Made by a program: the position numbers and the translations under genes. From positions 3,249,501 to 3,313,500 of the forward strand of contig NZ_CP159992.1 of the NCBI RefSeq assembly GCF_040702995.1: a DNA stretch of 64,000 nucleotides, given 5' to 3'. Each line of letters opens with the position of its first letter. The stretch's first letter is position 1. Origin of the DNA: Paenibacillus sp. AN1007 (GTDB taxonomy: Bacteria; Bacillota; Bacilli; Paenibacillales; Paenibacillaceae). Below, in pieces: positions 25,308-31,895 of the stretch. The notes under the pieces are model-generated. The model worked only from the letters and a program-made list of their open reading frames with translations. It ran no database searches and was not told where the DNA came from.

Positions 25308-25667
25308 TTAATCTTTAATCTTTTTTTTAGCAAACTTCATAGCAAATAACTGAGGAATCAAATTCAAAATACTAACAAAGATTAATAATTGATACGGTGT
25401 TAGTGGCTTAAAATAGACACTCCACTGTTCATTGCTTGTCATATCGCTAATGAAATAAAACGAAACTATTAAAGATATTATGTTACCAATAATAAAAAAT
25501 ATGGAATTACTAAAAAGTTTACCGAAGAAAGCAAGAAGTGTCGTCCCTACAATCATAATTAAGTAACCAATCATTGAATGATTAATAAAATCTTGGTGCA
25601 TCGAAAAATAAACAAAAGGAAAACAATATAAACAGACTATTAGAATACCAATTGCCATTTTCCTCAT
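25308..25667 (-). CDS. Cassette 6: four-span small membrane protein
   Basis: A 119-residue protein with hydrophobic segments at about residues 5-22, 32-50, 53-74 and 90-108, and a basic C-terminus (FAMKFAKKKIKD). No catalytic motif. It is bounded by attC J and attC I. The stretch 25668-25909, upstream of the gene in the same cassette, shows no further gene and may contain its promoter. Function unknown. Confidence 0.65.
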   Translation of the reverse strand: MRKMAIGILIVCLYCFPFVYFSMHQDFINHSMIGYLIMIVGTTLLAFFGKLFSNSIFFIIGNIISLIVSFYFISDMTSNEQWSVYFKPLTPYQLLIFVSILNLIPQLFAMKFAKKKIKD

Positions 25668-25909
25668 ATCATCACCTCTCTCAATTCTCTTAATGTCATT
25701 TCAAGTTCTTCAACCAAATGTTCTTTTCCTAAATTATAGATCACTTGTTTTTTTATAAAATATCAACTATGTAACATGCTAAATAAAATAACCTTGTATA
25801 TTTGTGCTCATAATATTCTTCTAGACGCTGCGGTTGACAAATAGTTAGGCTTCATAGATTTTTTTTATTTTCCCCTTGATTATTTATTTTTGTAGTTTTC
25901 AGCAGTTTC

Positions 25910-26005
25910 GGATAACGTTCCTGTATTCACGACTCGATGTATGTCGAGTGTCCGGCGAATGCCGGACCCAGGACGAATGTCCGCAGCGTGAATATATTGT
26001 TATCC
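25910..26005 (-). repeat. attC-like site J (end of cassette 5)
   Basis: GGATAAC to GTTATCC, 96 bp, short stem family. The R boxes are perfect complements, CGGATAAC / GTTATCCG. It is the most regular site. Confidence 0.9.
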
Positions 26006-26032
26006 GATGTTGCTTCTTCATCGTCAACTCAT

Positions 26033-26704
26033 TCAAGTCTGCATTTGCTTCTTCAAAAAATTTAGTAACCCTTTGATTATTATTTTTCTCATTTGTTCAT
26101 AAGTAATTAATACATAATAACTTCTTTCTTCTTCCTTATCTTTTCCATGTTCCTTCATAGTCAATGAATTTATAATTCTTTCATCATTTTTTTGACTGAA
26201 ATGAAAATTAGAATAATTCCCTTCATGCACAAAATCGTGTCGAATATTATAAAAAATTGTAGCTATGATATCTAGGTTTAGCCCTGATGAATTTTGGGCA
26301 CGTTCATCTGACAATGATCTTTCTATGTGTTCTAATAAAAATGCTTGGTCTGCCTCATCTATACACTCTGCAAAGAATCTTCGAATTATTTTAATTTTAT
26401 CTCTTACTTTTGCACCATGATTTGCTATATGGCTTGTAGCCTCAATACAAACAATCCAATAGAAAATGGCTAAGACATGTCGTCCAGGCTTTATTGATAT
26501 CATTTCATCTCCTAATGAAATTAATCTTGAAATATTGTTAATTATTCTTCTAGGTATAACATTATCCATTTCGTAGCAAGTTCGCAATAATTTAATAGCC
26601 TGTTCTCGATCTCCAAAAAATTCACTGAAAAACTTTATATACTCTTCGCTAATGACTGATACTTCTACAAACCCCTCAGAAGTATATTTTTCTATAATCT
26701 CCAA
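26033..26704 (-). CDS. Cassette 5: HEPN-like hypothetical protein
   Basis: A 223-residue, mostly helical protein. Its feature is FYNIRHDFVHEGNY, with Arg155 and His160 in an R-x4-H arrangement, the motif of HEPN and Apea-like ribonuclease domains found in defence and toxin systems. The N-terminal part is helical with HVLAIFYWIVCIEATSHIA. It may be an RNase or only structurally related. The start is TTG (26702-26704), preceded by GGGGGAA. It has no partner antitoxin beside it in the cassette. Confidence 0.6.
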   Translation of the reverse strand: MEIIEKYTSEGFVEVSVISEEYIKFFSEFFGDREQAIKLLRTCYEMDNVIPRRIINNISRLISLGDEMISIKPGRHVLAIFYWIVCIEATSHIANHGAKVRDKIKIIRRFFAECIDEADQAFLLEHIERSLSDERAQNSSGLNLDIIATIFYNIRHDFVHEGNYSNFHFSQKNDERIINSLTMKEHGKDKEEERSYYVLITYEQMRKIIIKGLLNFLKKQMQT

Positions 26705-26743
26705 AGCGTTTCCCCCGTAATATTATTTGTTTTAAGCAATTTC

Positions 26744-26859
26744 GGATAACGTTTTTGTATTCACGAACCCCAAAGGGGTTGTCTGCTGAAATGCCTCTCC
26801 GAAATCCATCTAGCAGACCAAGGCTCCACAGGAGCCGCAGCGTGAATATTATGTTATAC
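26744..26859 (-). repeat. attC-like site K (end of cassette 4)
   Basis: GGATAAC to GTTATAC, 116 bp, second stem family (CCCCAAAGGGGTTGTCTGCT). GTTATACGA resembles the degraded start of cassette 4 at site L. Confidence 0.85.
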
Positions 26860-26909
26860 GACGGAATCACATCTTCGAGTTAACCAACATCCTCTTATAT
26901 TCTATTCTT

Positions 26910-27113
26910 TCATTGGTCTGTTAGATGTTCCAAAAGATCTCCAGGTTGGCATTCCAATGCCGTACATAATTTATCAATGACTTCTAAAGATACATACTCA
27001 TTTGTGTTGAGCTTTGCCATCGTTGCAGATGAAATTCCCGTCATTCTCAATAAATCTTGTTTCTTAATCTCCCTGTCAATCAATAATTTTTGAAATGGTT
27101 TATAACTTATCAT
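26910..27113 (-). CDS. Cassette 4: XRE-family HTH regulator
   Basis: A 67-residue helix-turn-helix protein beginning MISYKPFQKLLIDREIKKQD. The recognition helix lies in LLRMTGISSATMAKLNTNEY, followed by VSLEVIDKLCTALECQPGDLLE, the pattern of YozG/Cro-C1 regulators. AAAGGAG precedes ATG at 27113; the longer frame to 27179 is not needed. It is divergent from the plus-strand gene at 27285, with a candidate operator between them (27230-27243). It may regulate that gene or itself. Confidence 0.85.
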   Translation of the reverse strand: MISYKPFQKLLIDREIKKQDLLRMTGISSATMAKLNTNEYVSLEVIDKLCTALECQPGDLLEHLTDQ

Positions 27114-27197
27114 CTGGTACTCCTTTGTATCCGAATTGAATTTTTCTTTAATTATATGAAAATATATTTTTTTAATCAAAAATATCTTTGATATGTC

Positions 27198-27243
27198 TTG
27201 ACTATAATTTTCATTATGATAAAATAATATTCAATAAGTTGAA
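27198..27243 (+). promoter_or_regulatory. Promoter and operator between divergent cassette-4 genes
   Basis: The promoter is TTGACT, 16 bp, TAAAAT (27198-27225) on the plus strand, just before a palindrome TTCAA-TAAG-TTGAA (27230-27243) at the likely transcription start. The HTH protein is a natural candidate to bind it. Confidence 0.5.
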
Positions 27244-27284
27244 TTTTTGTTCGCAAAATAAAACATAACGGACGGTGATCATTT

Positions 27285-27572
27285 ATGCACAATTCTTTAG
27301 AAGTCTTACTTGATTCGTTGATTCGTAATCGAATTGAAGCCTTATATAGCGATCTTCTCAAGAACAACACCATTTATAATCAATTCTCAGCCGATCGAAA
27401 TCTTTACTTCAAACAGTTACATGAGCTTCTACCTCAGGATATGCATAAAACTCTATTTCTTTACGATGACGCAGACCTTTCTGTTCATACAATATTAGAA
27501 CGAGAAATCTATTTACAGGGGTTTAAGGATGCTCTTCAATTACATAATGAATTAAATATAACATCTAATTGA
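27285..27572 (+). CDS. Cassette 4: small helical protein, the only plus-strand gene in the array
   Basis: A 95-residue soluble, helix-rich protein with RNRIEALYSDLLKN and a C-terminal EREIYLQGFKDALQLHNELN segment. It has no known motif. It begins after an ACGGACGGTGATC region and is followed by its own terminator at 27571-27592. It is divergent from the HTH gene, so this cassette holds two opposed genes, unlike the others. Confidence 0.6.
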   Translation: MHNSLEVLLDSLIRNRIEALYSDLLKNNTIYNQFSADRNLYFKQLHELLPQDMHKTLFLYDDADLSVHTILEREIYLQGFKDALQLHNELNITSN

Positions 27573-27592
27573 GAGCCAAACGGCTCTCTTTT
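27571..27592 (+). terminator. Terminator of the 27285-27572 gene
   Basis: A hairpin GAGAGCC-AAA-CGGCTCTC is followed by TTTTC on the plus strand. Confidence 0.8.
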
Positions 27593-27606
27593 CATTTGAT
27601 ACTATT

Positions 27607-27776
27607 CTATAAGTTGTTGCATACACGAATCCAAGAACCTTAAGGCGACGTAGTCGCCGGCTGCGCTTGCGCAGTTTGGTTCGCAGGAATTGTCCGCTGA
27701 TTCCGCTCCCCCGAAACTCCTCTTGTGGACCGAGGGACAGCTTTAGCTGGCCCAGTGCGTGAATGTGTTGTTATCG
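27607..27776 (-). repeat. attC-like site L, degenerate (end of cassette 3)
   Basis: About 170 bp. The left end reads TCTATAAGTTGTTG, which fits the R box if a C was lost after TATAA; the L box is ATACACG. The right end GTTATCG is regular, and GTTATCGAAAAG matches the start of cassette 3 at attC M (GTTATCGGAAAG) in eleven of twelve positions. The stem has extra hairpins (GGCGACGTAGTCGCC and CTGCGCTTGCGCAG). Confidence 0.65.
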
Positions 27777-27834
27777 AAAAGATATGCCTTCTTTGAAAAA
27801 ACTAAAGAAAAAAAGAATCCCTTAAAAAAGGAAT

Positions 27835-28956
27835 TCAAAAAGGCAACCACAAAACATCTTCAAGTTCTAATTCTAGAGTTTCTTTAAATAAGCTTTCAAT
27901 ACCATTATTATCGTATAACGGGGTGATTTTGCTTTTATACAATTTAAGAACATCAAGAAGACTTGTCGATACGAGTATTTGCAAATTATTTTTCAATTTT
28001 TTTAGCTTTTCATTAACCTCTTTTATTACTTCATTACCCAGATCATCCGCGATAATATCACCTTCGCGAATAGAGCCCTTCTTGTCAAATAGCCTAGAGT
28101 TATTAAGCAAATCATCATAAATTACTTGAGTTACTTCAAAGACAACAGGTCTTTCTTTCTCCGCCGAAAAAACATAGTCTTCCTGAAATTTCAATAACTG
28201 AACAATTTTCTTGGTATACATTGAAATTGTTTTTTCGTTCTGTTTTTTTACAGCATCTTCGTATTGTCCTGTTTCAGATAATACTGTACGACCTATTTCA
28301 TTTACCATTTCATTCATTCTATTAGAAATGTTTTGGAGCTCAGTAACGGAGTTCAGCACTTCTTTCTTATCTTTTTGAGATTTAAGATCAATGAGGTAGT
28401 TAAAAAACATTGAAGCAATTTGGCTTCTTAAATATGTTTCAATATCATCGAATTTTTCGAAAGTGGTTAAAGCTTTCACCTTAACTTCATCAATAAAATC
28501 AAAAACATTTGTACTGTCAACATACGCAAAGTTAAACTTTGAGTCCGGTTCATTGATGAGCGTTAAGATTGCATCCTTATTTTTCTTAAACGTATGATAT
28601 TCCGAATATACGTTCTTATCAATAAAGATAAAGATTGGAATATTGTTACTTACAGCTTCTTTAAACTCTCTTCTAGTTATTGAGATATAATTTTTCTCAT
28701 AACCCTCGATAAATTCCAGGTGCTTCTCTTCACTGGAAGGGGCACCATAACGCCCACCAATGATTAGTATCATCATATGGCAAAGCTTGACCTCATTGTA
28801 ACAAGAAATATCCAATTCTTGATTGAATTCAAAATACACATTACCACTTTCAAATAAAACGGGCTCAAACCCATACTGCAAAATAAATCTTTCAATACTA
28901 TTTCTGATATGTTTCAAGTCGTAATATGTAGAACTTACAAATATCCTAGGCTTCAT
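27835..28956 (-). CDS. Cassette 3: DUF4062 domain protein
   Basis: A 373-residue protein. The N-terminal 90 residues are a DUF4062 domain (KPRIFVSSTYYDLKHIRNSI, then YGFEPVLFES and HMMILIIGGRYGAPSSEE), a nucleotide-binding-like, TIR-related fold that often leads multi-domain defence or signalling proteins. The rest is helical, with a long charged region that may form a coiled coil. The frame begins at 28989, but ATG at 28956 with GGGGG upstream is the better start. It is the longest cassette gene. A defence role is possible but not shown. Confidence 0.8.
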   Translation of the reverse strand: MKPRIFVSSTYYDLKHIRNSIERFILQYGFEPVLFESGNVYFEFNQELDISCYNEVKLCHMMILIIGGRYGAPSSEEKHLEFIEGYEKNYISITRREFKEAVSNNIPIFIFIDKNVYSEYHTFKKNKDAILTLINEPDSKFNFAYVDSTNVFDFIDEVKVKALTTFEKFDDIETYLRSQIASMFFNYLIDLKSQKDKKEVLNSVTELQNISNRMNEMVNEIGRTVLSETGQYEDAVKKQNEKTISMYTKKIVQLLKFQEDYVFSAEKERPVVFEVTQVIYDDLLNNSRLFDKKGSIREGDIIADDLGNEVIKEVNEKLKKLKNNLQILVSTSLLDVLKLYKSKITPLYDNNGIESLFKETLELELEDVLWLPF

Positions 28957-29031
28957 ACCTAACCCCCAAAGGTAATCTATTATATTCAACTAATATATTA
29001 TAAATTGTAATATAAATGTTGCATATCTTTC

Positions 29032-29126
29032 CGATAACGTTCCTAATTTCACGACTCGACATATGTCGAGTGTCCGGCGAATGCTGGGCCAAGGGCGTAT
29101 GCCGCGGCGTGAATATTATGTTATGT
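29032..29126 (-). repeat. attC-like site M (end of cassette 2)
   Basis: CGATAAC to GTTATGT, 95 bp, short stem family. The start of its own cassette 2 at attC N (GTTATACGACAGAA) shares GTTAT, GAC and GAA with GTTATGTGACGGAA. Confidence 0.85.
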
Positions 29127-29149
29127 GACGGAACTTGCTACCTGAATAA

Positions 29150-29593
29150 TCATCCAAACCTAATCAATTCTTCTATATTATGTCTAAGCCTTGAAGGGTG
29201 TCTTGGATGGCCGGTCTTAGCCATCTTCAAACAAAATAGTTCGATTTCCTCGCTTCTCAATAATTCTATTACTTGCTTATCACGTTTATTGAAAAAATGT
29301 TTTTCTCCCCACGCTACGATCACTCGATCAGCTCTTAACGCTGCTTCCCTTATATGTTTGTCGTTCTCAGAACCTATAGGGTCTATTAACGATTTTTTCA
29401 ATCCTTCTGGATCGGTTGATATCAAGCTATAAAGATTAACAATCTCAAGTGAACCGTATTGAAATTTATTTGCAATACTCGGGTTTAACATTATGTACAA
29501 CAATTTGGGGAGATTTACATCCCATTCTCTAGTCAACAAATATCTATACTTTCTTTCAGGATCAAATATAGCGTCTTGCTTCATTGTATTCAC
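29150..29593 (-). CDS. Cassette 2: DUF1643 protein
   Basis: A 147-residue protein matching DUF1643: a start with RKYRYLLTREWD, then LLYIMLNPSIANKF, GSLEIVNLYSLISTDPEGL, RVIVAWGEKHF and GHPRHPSRL at the end. These proteins are often in mobile DNA and may belong to the uracil-DNA-glycosylase-like superfamily; a reaction is not established. It is bounded by attC N and attC M. Confidence 0.85.
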   Translation of the reverse strand: MNTMKQDAIFDPERKYRYLLTREWDVNLPKLLYIMLNPSIANKFQYGSLEIVNLYSLISTDPEGLKKSLIDPIGSENDKHIREAALRADRVIVAWGEKHFFNKRDKQVIELLRSEEIELFCLKMAKTGHPRHPSRLRHNIEELIRFG

Positions 29594-29631
29594 CTTCTTC
29601 TTAAATTAAAATGTTTTATCAAAGTTCTGTC

Positions 29632-29747
29632 GTATAACGTTCCTGTATTCATGAACCCCGAAGGGGTTGTCTGCTGAAATCCTTCTTCGAAATTCTTCCC
29701 GCAGACCAAGGCTCCGAAGGAGATGCAGCTTGAATATTATGTTAAGC
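29632..29747 (-). repeat. attC-like site N (end of cassette 1)
   Basis: GTATAAC to GTTAAGC, 116 bp, second stem family (CCCCGAAGGGGTTGTCTGCT). GTTAAGCG, and CTTCT eight bases on, match the attI-like boundary at 30271-30286. Confidence 0.88.
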
Positions 29748-29806
29748 GTTGCTTCTGTCTTCCTGAGTTAACTTCATTGACCATGTACTGACTTAAATCT
29801 AATTTC

Positions 29807-30145
29807 TTAGTTCTTATTCTTGGCGTACCAATTTAAAATTTCATTATGTGTTCTATCAATCTTTTTATTAAATCGTTCTCTGAACTCTTCTTTCATATCG
29901 TTGGGATCATATCCATACCATATACTACAATTGATCAAAAGATCCCGCATCTCATCCATCGACTCTTGAAACAGTAACATTAATAATTCCGTAGTCAAAC
30001 GATCGTGTTCATCATCCGGAGCACCATGTTCAACTAAATTCACAGGATCAAATTTGTTAACGATTTCTCTTAGTTCTAAAAATGTCTTTGAATCTTTAGC
30101 GATTTTTATTTCATGATTCTCTTTAGGATCGTCTTCAGATTCCAT
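29807..30145 (-). CDS. Cassette 1: small acidic protein, possibly DUF1871/YugE-like
   Basis: A 112-residue soluble acidic protein. The segment FDPVNLVEHGAPDDEHDRLT recalls the W/F-D-P-x-x-L-x-x-x-x-A-P-x-D-E-Y-D pattern of DUF1871 proteins, but the likeness is partial. The first cassette gene is the one nearest to any external promoter. A candidate promoter is at 30346-30374, about 200 bp upstream, so it should be the best expressed. Function unknown. Confidence 0.6.
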   Translation of the reverse strand: MESEDDPKENHEIKIAKDSKTFLELREIVNKFDPVNLVEHGAPDDEHDRLTTELLMLLFQESMDEMRDLLINCSIWYGYDPNDMKEEFRERFNKKIDRTHNEILNWYAKNKN

Positions 30146-30270
30146 CTATTCCCTCCAAATATTTTTAATCTACTTTAATGAGATATAACTTCAGAACAAC
30201 CATATTCGAAATATGCTTAATCAATTCCTTGTAATTCCTCAACTTTTAATCATTTTTAAATGTGCTCTTC

Positions 30271-30310
30271 AGAAGTTGCGCTTAACATGATATCTACGAA
30301 CTTCGTATAT
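30271..30310 (-). other. Candidate attI-like boundary site
   Basis: On the plus strand, AGAAGTTGCGCTTAAC is followed by ATGA and TATCTACG, an R box, a 4-bp spacer and an L-box-like sequence as at attC ends. Unlike attC, there is no matching second R box. The R box GCTTAAC matches the R box of cassette 1 at attC N. ACGAA / TTCGT make a short inverted repeat beside it. This fits an attI or a half-decayed attC where cassettes enter. Confidence 0.55.
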
Positions 30311-30345
30311 ACCTATCATTTCAACTTCATATCCCAACTACATCT

Positions 30346-30374
30346 AATATAACCCAACTTGTTCCATCTGCGAA
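30346..30374 (-). promoter_or_regulatory. Promoter copy 3, candidate cassette promoter (Pc-like)
   Basis: On the minus strand: TTCGCA, 17 bp, TATATT, with the shared ATGGAACA spacer core. It points into the array from 60 bp upstream of the boundary site, the position of Pc in integrons. Confidence 0.55.
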
Positions 30375-30387
30375 GTCACTAGTCGAC

Positions 30388-30464
30388 AAAAAGCAGTCCC
30401 ACAACTGCGTCGTTTGTTAGTAACGTACTAACAAGTGTACCTACAGTTACAATGAGACTGCTTT
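30388..30464 (-). terminator. Terminator of the Gfo/Idh/MocA gene
   Basis: Arms AAGCAGTC / GACTGCTT with an inner palindrome TTGTTAGTA / TACTAACAA, leading to five T on the minus strand. It insulates the array from the upstream gene. Confidence 0.75.
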
Positions 30465-30521
30465 GGCTTATTTGAAACTGTACTCGTCACACCTAGAATC
30501 TTGCTTCCTGTAACTAAATCC

Positions 30522-31619
30522 TTACTTCCCGCCTACACTCCACACCACACGCTCGCTCATCGCTTTATGCTGTGCGATCAGGCAGAGCTCTGCCGCTTTG
30601 AATGCATGCTCCTGCGTCATTGCGGTCTCGGTACGATCCAGACAGTCGCGGATGAGCTGACCGAAGAACGGATAACCGACTTTGCCTTTTACATTGTAGC
30701 GGTACTCTCCCTCATGATTGACCAGGTACACCTGATCGCCCTGCGGCTCTCTTGCGATGTCGATGTACTTGCGCAGCTCGATGTATCCATCTGTACCGAG
30801 GATTACCGTGCGTCCATCTCCCCATGTGCCAAGGCCGTCCGGCGTGAACCAGTCTACACGGAAGTAACCGGAAGCGCCGTTATCACCGATCAGAGACGCT
30901 TCGCCGAAGTCCTCCAGCTCAGGGAACTGTGGATGATTGAAGTTGTTGACCCGGCTGAAGGCTACCTGCGCATCACTGCAGGACGCAAAAGTCAGGAACT
31001 GCTCAATCTGGTGACTGCCAATATCACAGAGAATGCCGCCATACTGCTCATGTTTGAAGAACCAGTCCGGACGCCCCCCGGCGTTCAAGCGATGCGGCCC
31101 GGTGCCCATCACCTGTACAACTTTGCCGATTGCTCCTTGTTCAATAAGCTGCCCCGCATAAATTGCACTTTCTACATGCAGGCGCTCGCTGTAGTACACC
31201 ATATACTTTTTACCTGTGCGTTTCACTTCTTCACGTGCCAGATCTAATTGCTCCATCGTGGTGAACGGCGCTTTGTCCGTAAAATAATCCTTACCCGCTG
31301 CCATGACTCTCATGCCAAGCGGTGCACGTTCTGACGTAATGGCTGCACTTGCTACAAGCAGTACTTCGTCATCGGCGAGCACTTCTGCTTCCGATACGGC
31401 GATCTGTGCCTGCGGGAACTGCTTGCGGAATGCTTCCACTTTGGCCGGGTCCGGGTCATATACCCATTTAAGCGAGGCTCCAGCATCCAGCAAACCGCCA
31501 ACCATACCGTAGATATGTCCGTGATCCAAAGCTACAGCCGCGATCGTGAACTCTCCCGGTTCACACACGACCTCTTTAGTCACACTTTTGGGTGCGTAGA
31601 ACATTCCGTCTTTAGCCAT
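30522..31619 (-). CDS. Gfo/Idh/MocA-family oxidoreductase
   Basis: A 365-residue NAD(P)-dependent sugar or polyol dehydrogenase-like protein. The N-terminal Rossmann domain shows AAVALDHGHIYGMVGGLLDAG. The family motif is in MAAGKDYFTDKAPFTTMEQLDLAREE (the E-K-P-like position reads DKAP). The C-terminal substrate domain has GGILCDIGSHQIEQFL. The substrate is unknown. It is nearest to the array, is in higher-GC DNA, and is related to the two other family members at 31896 and 39096. Confidence 0.85.
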   Translation of the reverse strand: MAKDGMFYAPKSVTKEVVCEPGEFTIAAVALDHGHIYGMVGGLLDAGASLKWVYDPDPAKVEAFRKQFPQAQIAVSEAEVLADDEVLLVASAAITSERAPLGMRVMAAGKDYFTDKAPFTTMEQLDLAREEVKRTGKKYMVYYSERLHVESAIYAGQLIEQGAIGKVVQVMGTGPHRLNAGGRPDWFFKHEQYGGILCDIGSHQIEQFLTFASCSDAQVAFSRVNNFNHPQFPELEDFGEASLIGDNGASGYFRVDWFTPDGLGTWGDGRTVILGTDGYIELRKYIDIAREPQGDQVYLVNHEGEYRYNVKGKVGYPFFGQLIRDCLDRTETAMTQEHAFKAAELCLIAQHKAMSERVVWSVGGK

Positions 31620-31895
31620 GTCATCCCATCCTTTTTTATTGTATTTAATGTATTTCGATCAAGCCTTTTGATTATCCAAGAACCCATTTACACGGAAACG
31701 GAGAGGACAGAACCAATCTGGAAAAGCAAACGTTCGTCTAAAAGCTTTCTTACAGAAGCTGCATCGGAAGCATACGCTCTCACCGGATTTCCCCCTTCAT
31801 AATGGGAATTCAAAAATCTGGGATCACAGCGAATGAAAAATTATTCTGTCATCGGAGTGTTCCGTGTAAATCCCTAGTCCAACCTTATATACATA

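Larger units (their letters stand above)
18691..30286 (-). mobile_element. Integron-like gene-cassette array: 14 cassettes, 14 attC-like sites, no integrase (CALIN-like)
   Basis: The array reads leftward from the boundary site at 30280. Every unit is one short gene or gene pair followed by an imperfect palindrome of 95-170 bp. The ends of each palindrome share R boxes (consensus NNATAAC or GCCTAAC, with GTTATNN or GTTAGGC at the other end), then an asymmetric spacer (GTTCCTG versus ATNA), then L boxes TATTCACG / CGTGAATA, and a variable stem. This is attC architecture. The 7-10 bp at the start of each cassette pair with the R box of that cassette's own 3' site, for example GTTATATGAT on both ends of the Hol-Tox cassette and GTTATAAGA on both ends of the P-loop kinase cassette. 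All lead genes except one are on the minus strand, as expected for cassettes. No tyrosine recombinase is in the window. The GC content and small gene sizes differ from the flank at 30.5 kb and beyond. Confidence 0.85.
30146..30521. other. Intergenic region at the 5' end of the array
   Basis: This 376-bp stretch has no gene. From left to right it holds 125 bp of AT-rich leader to cassette 1, the attI-like boundary site (30271-30310), the promoter copy 3 (30346-30374) and a terminator hairpin (30388-30464). No integrase or integrase remnant was seen. Confidence 0.7.

Noticed and set aside
18691..29747. The palindromes as a CRISPR array, REP or MITE family
   Set aside because: Spacing is gene-sized and irregular, cores are 95-170 bp imperfect palindromes with R and L boxes, and R boxes co-vary with the cassette rather than with the element.
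30295..30306. loxP-arm-like AACTTCGTATA next to the array boundary
   Set aside because: Eleven bases only, no paired arm or 8-bp spacer; probably chance or part of the attI-like inverted repeat.
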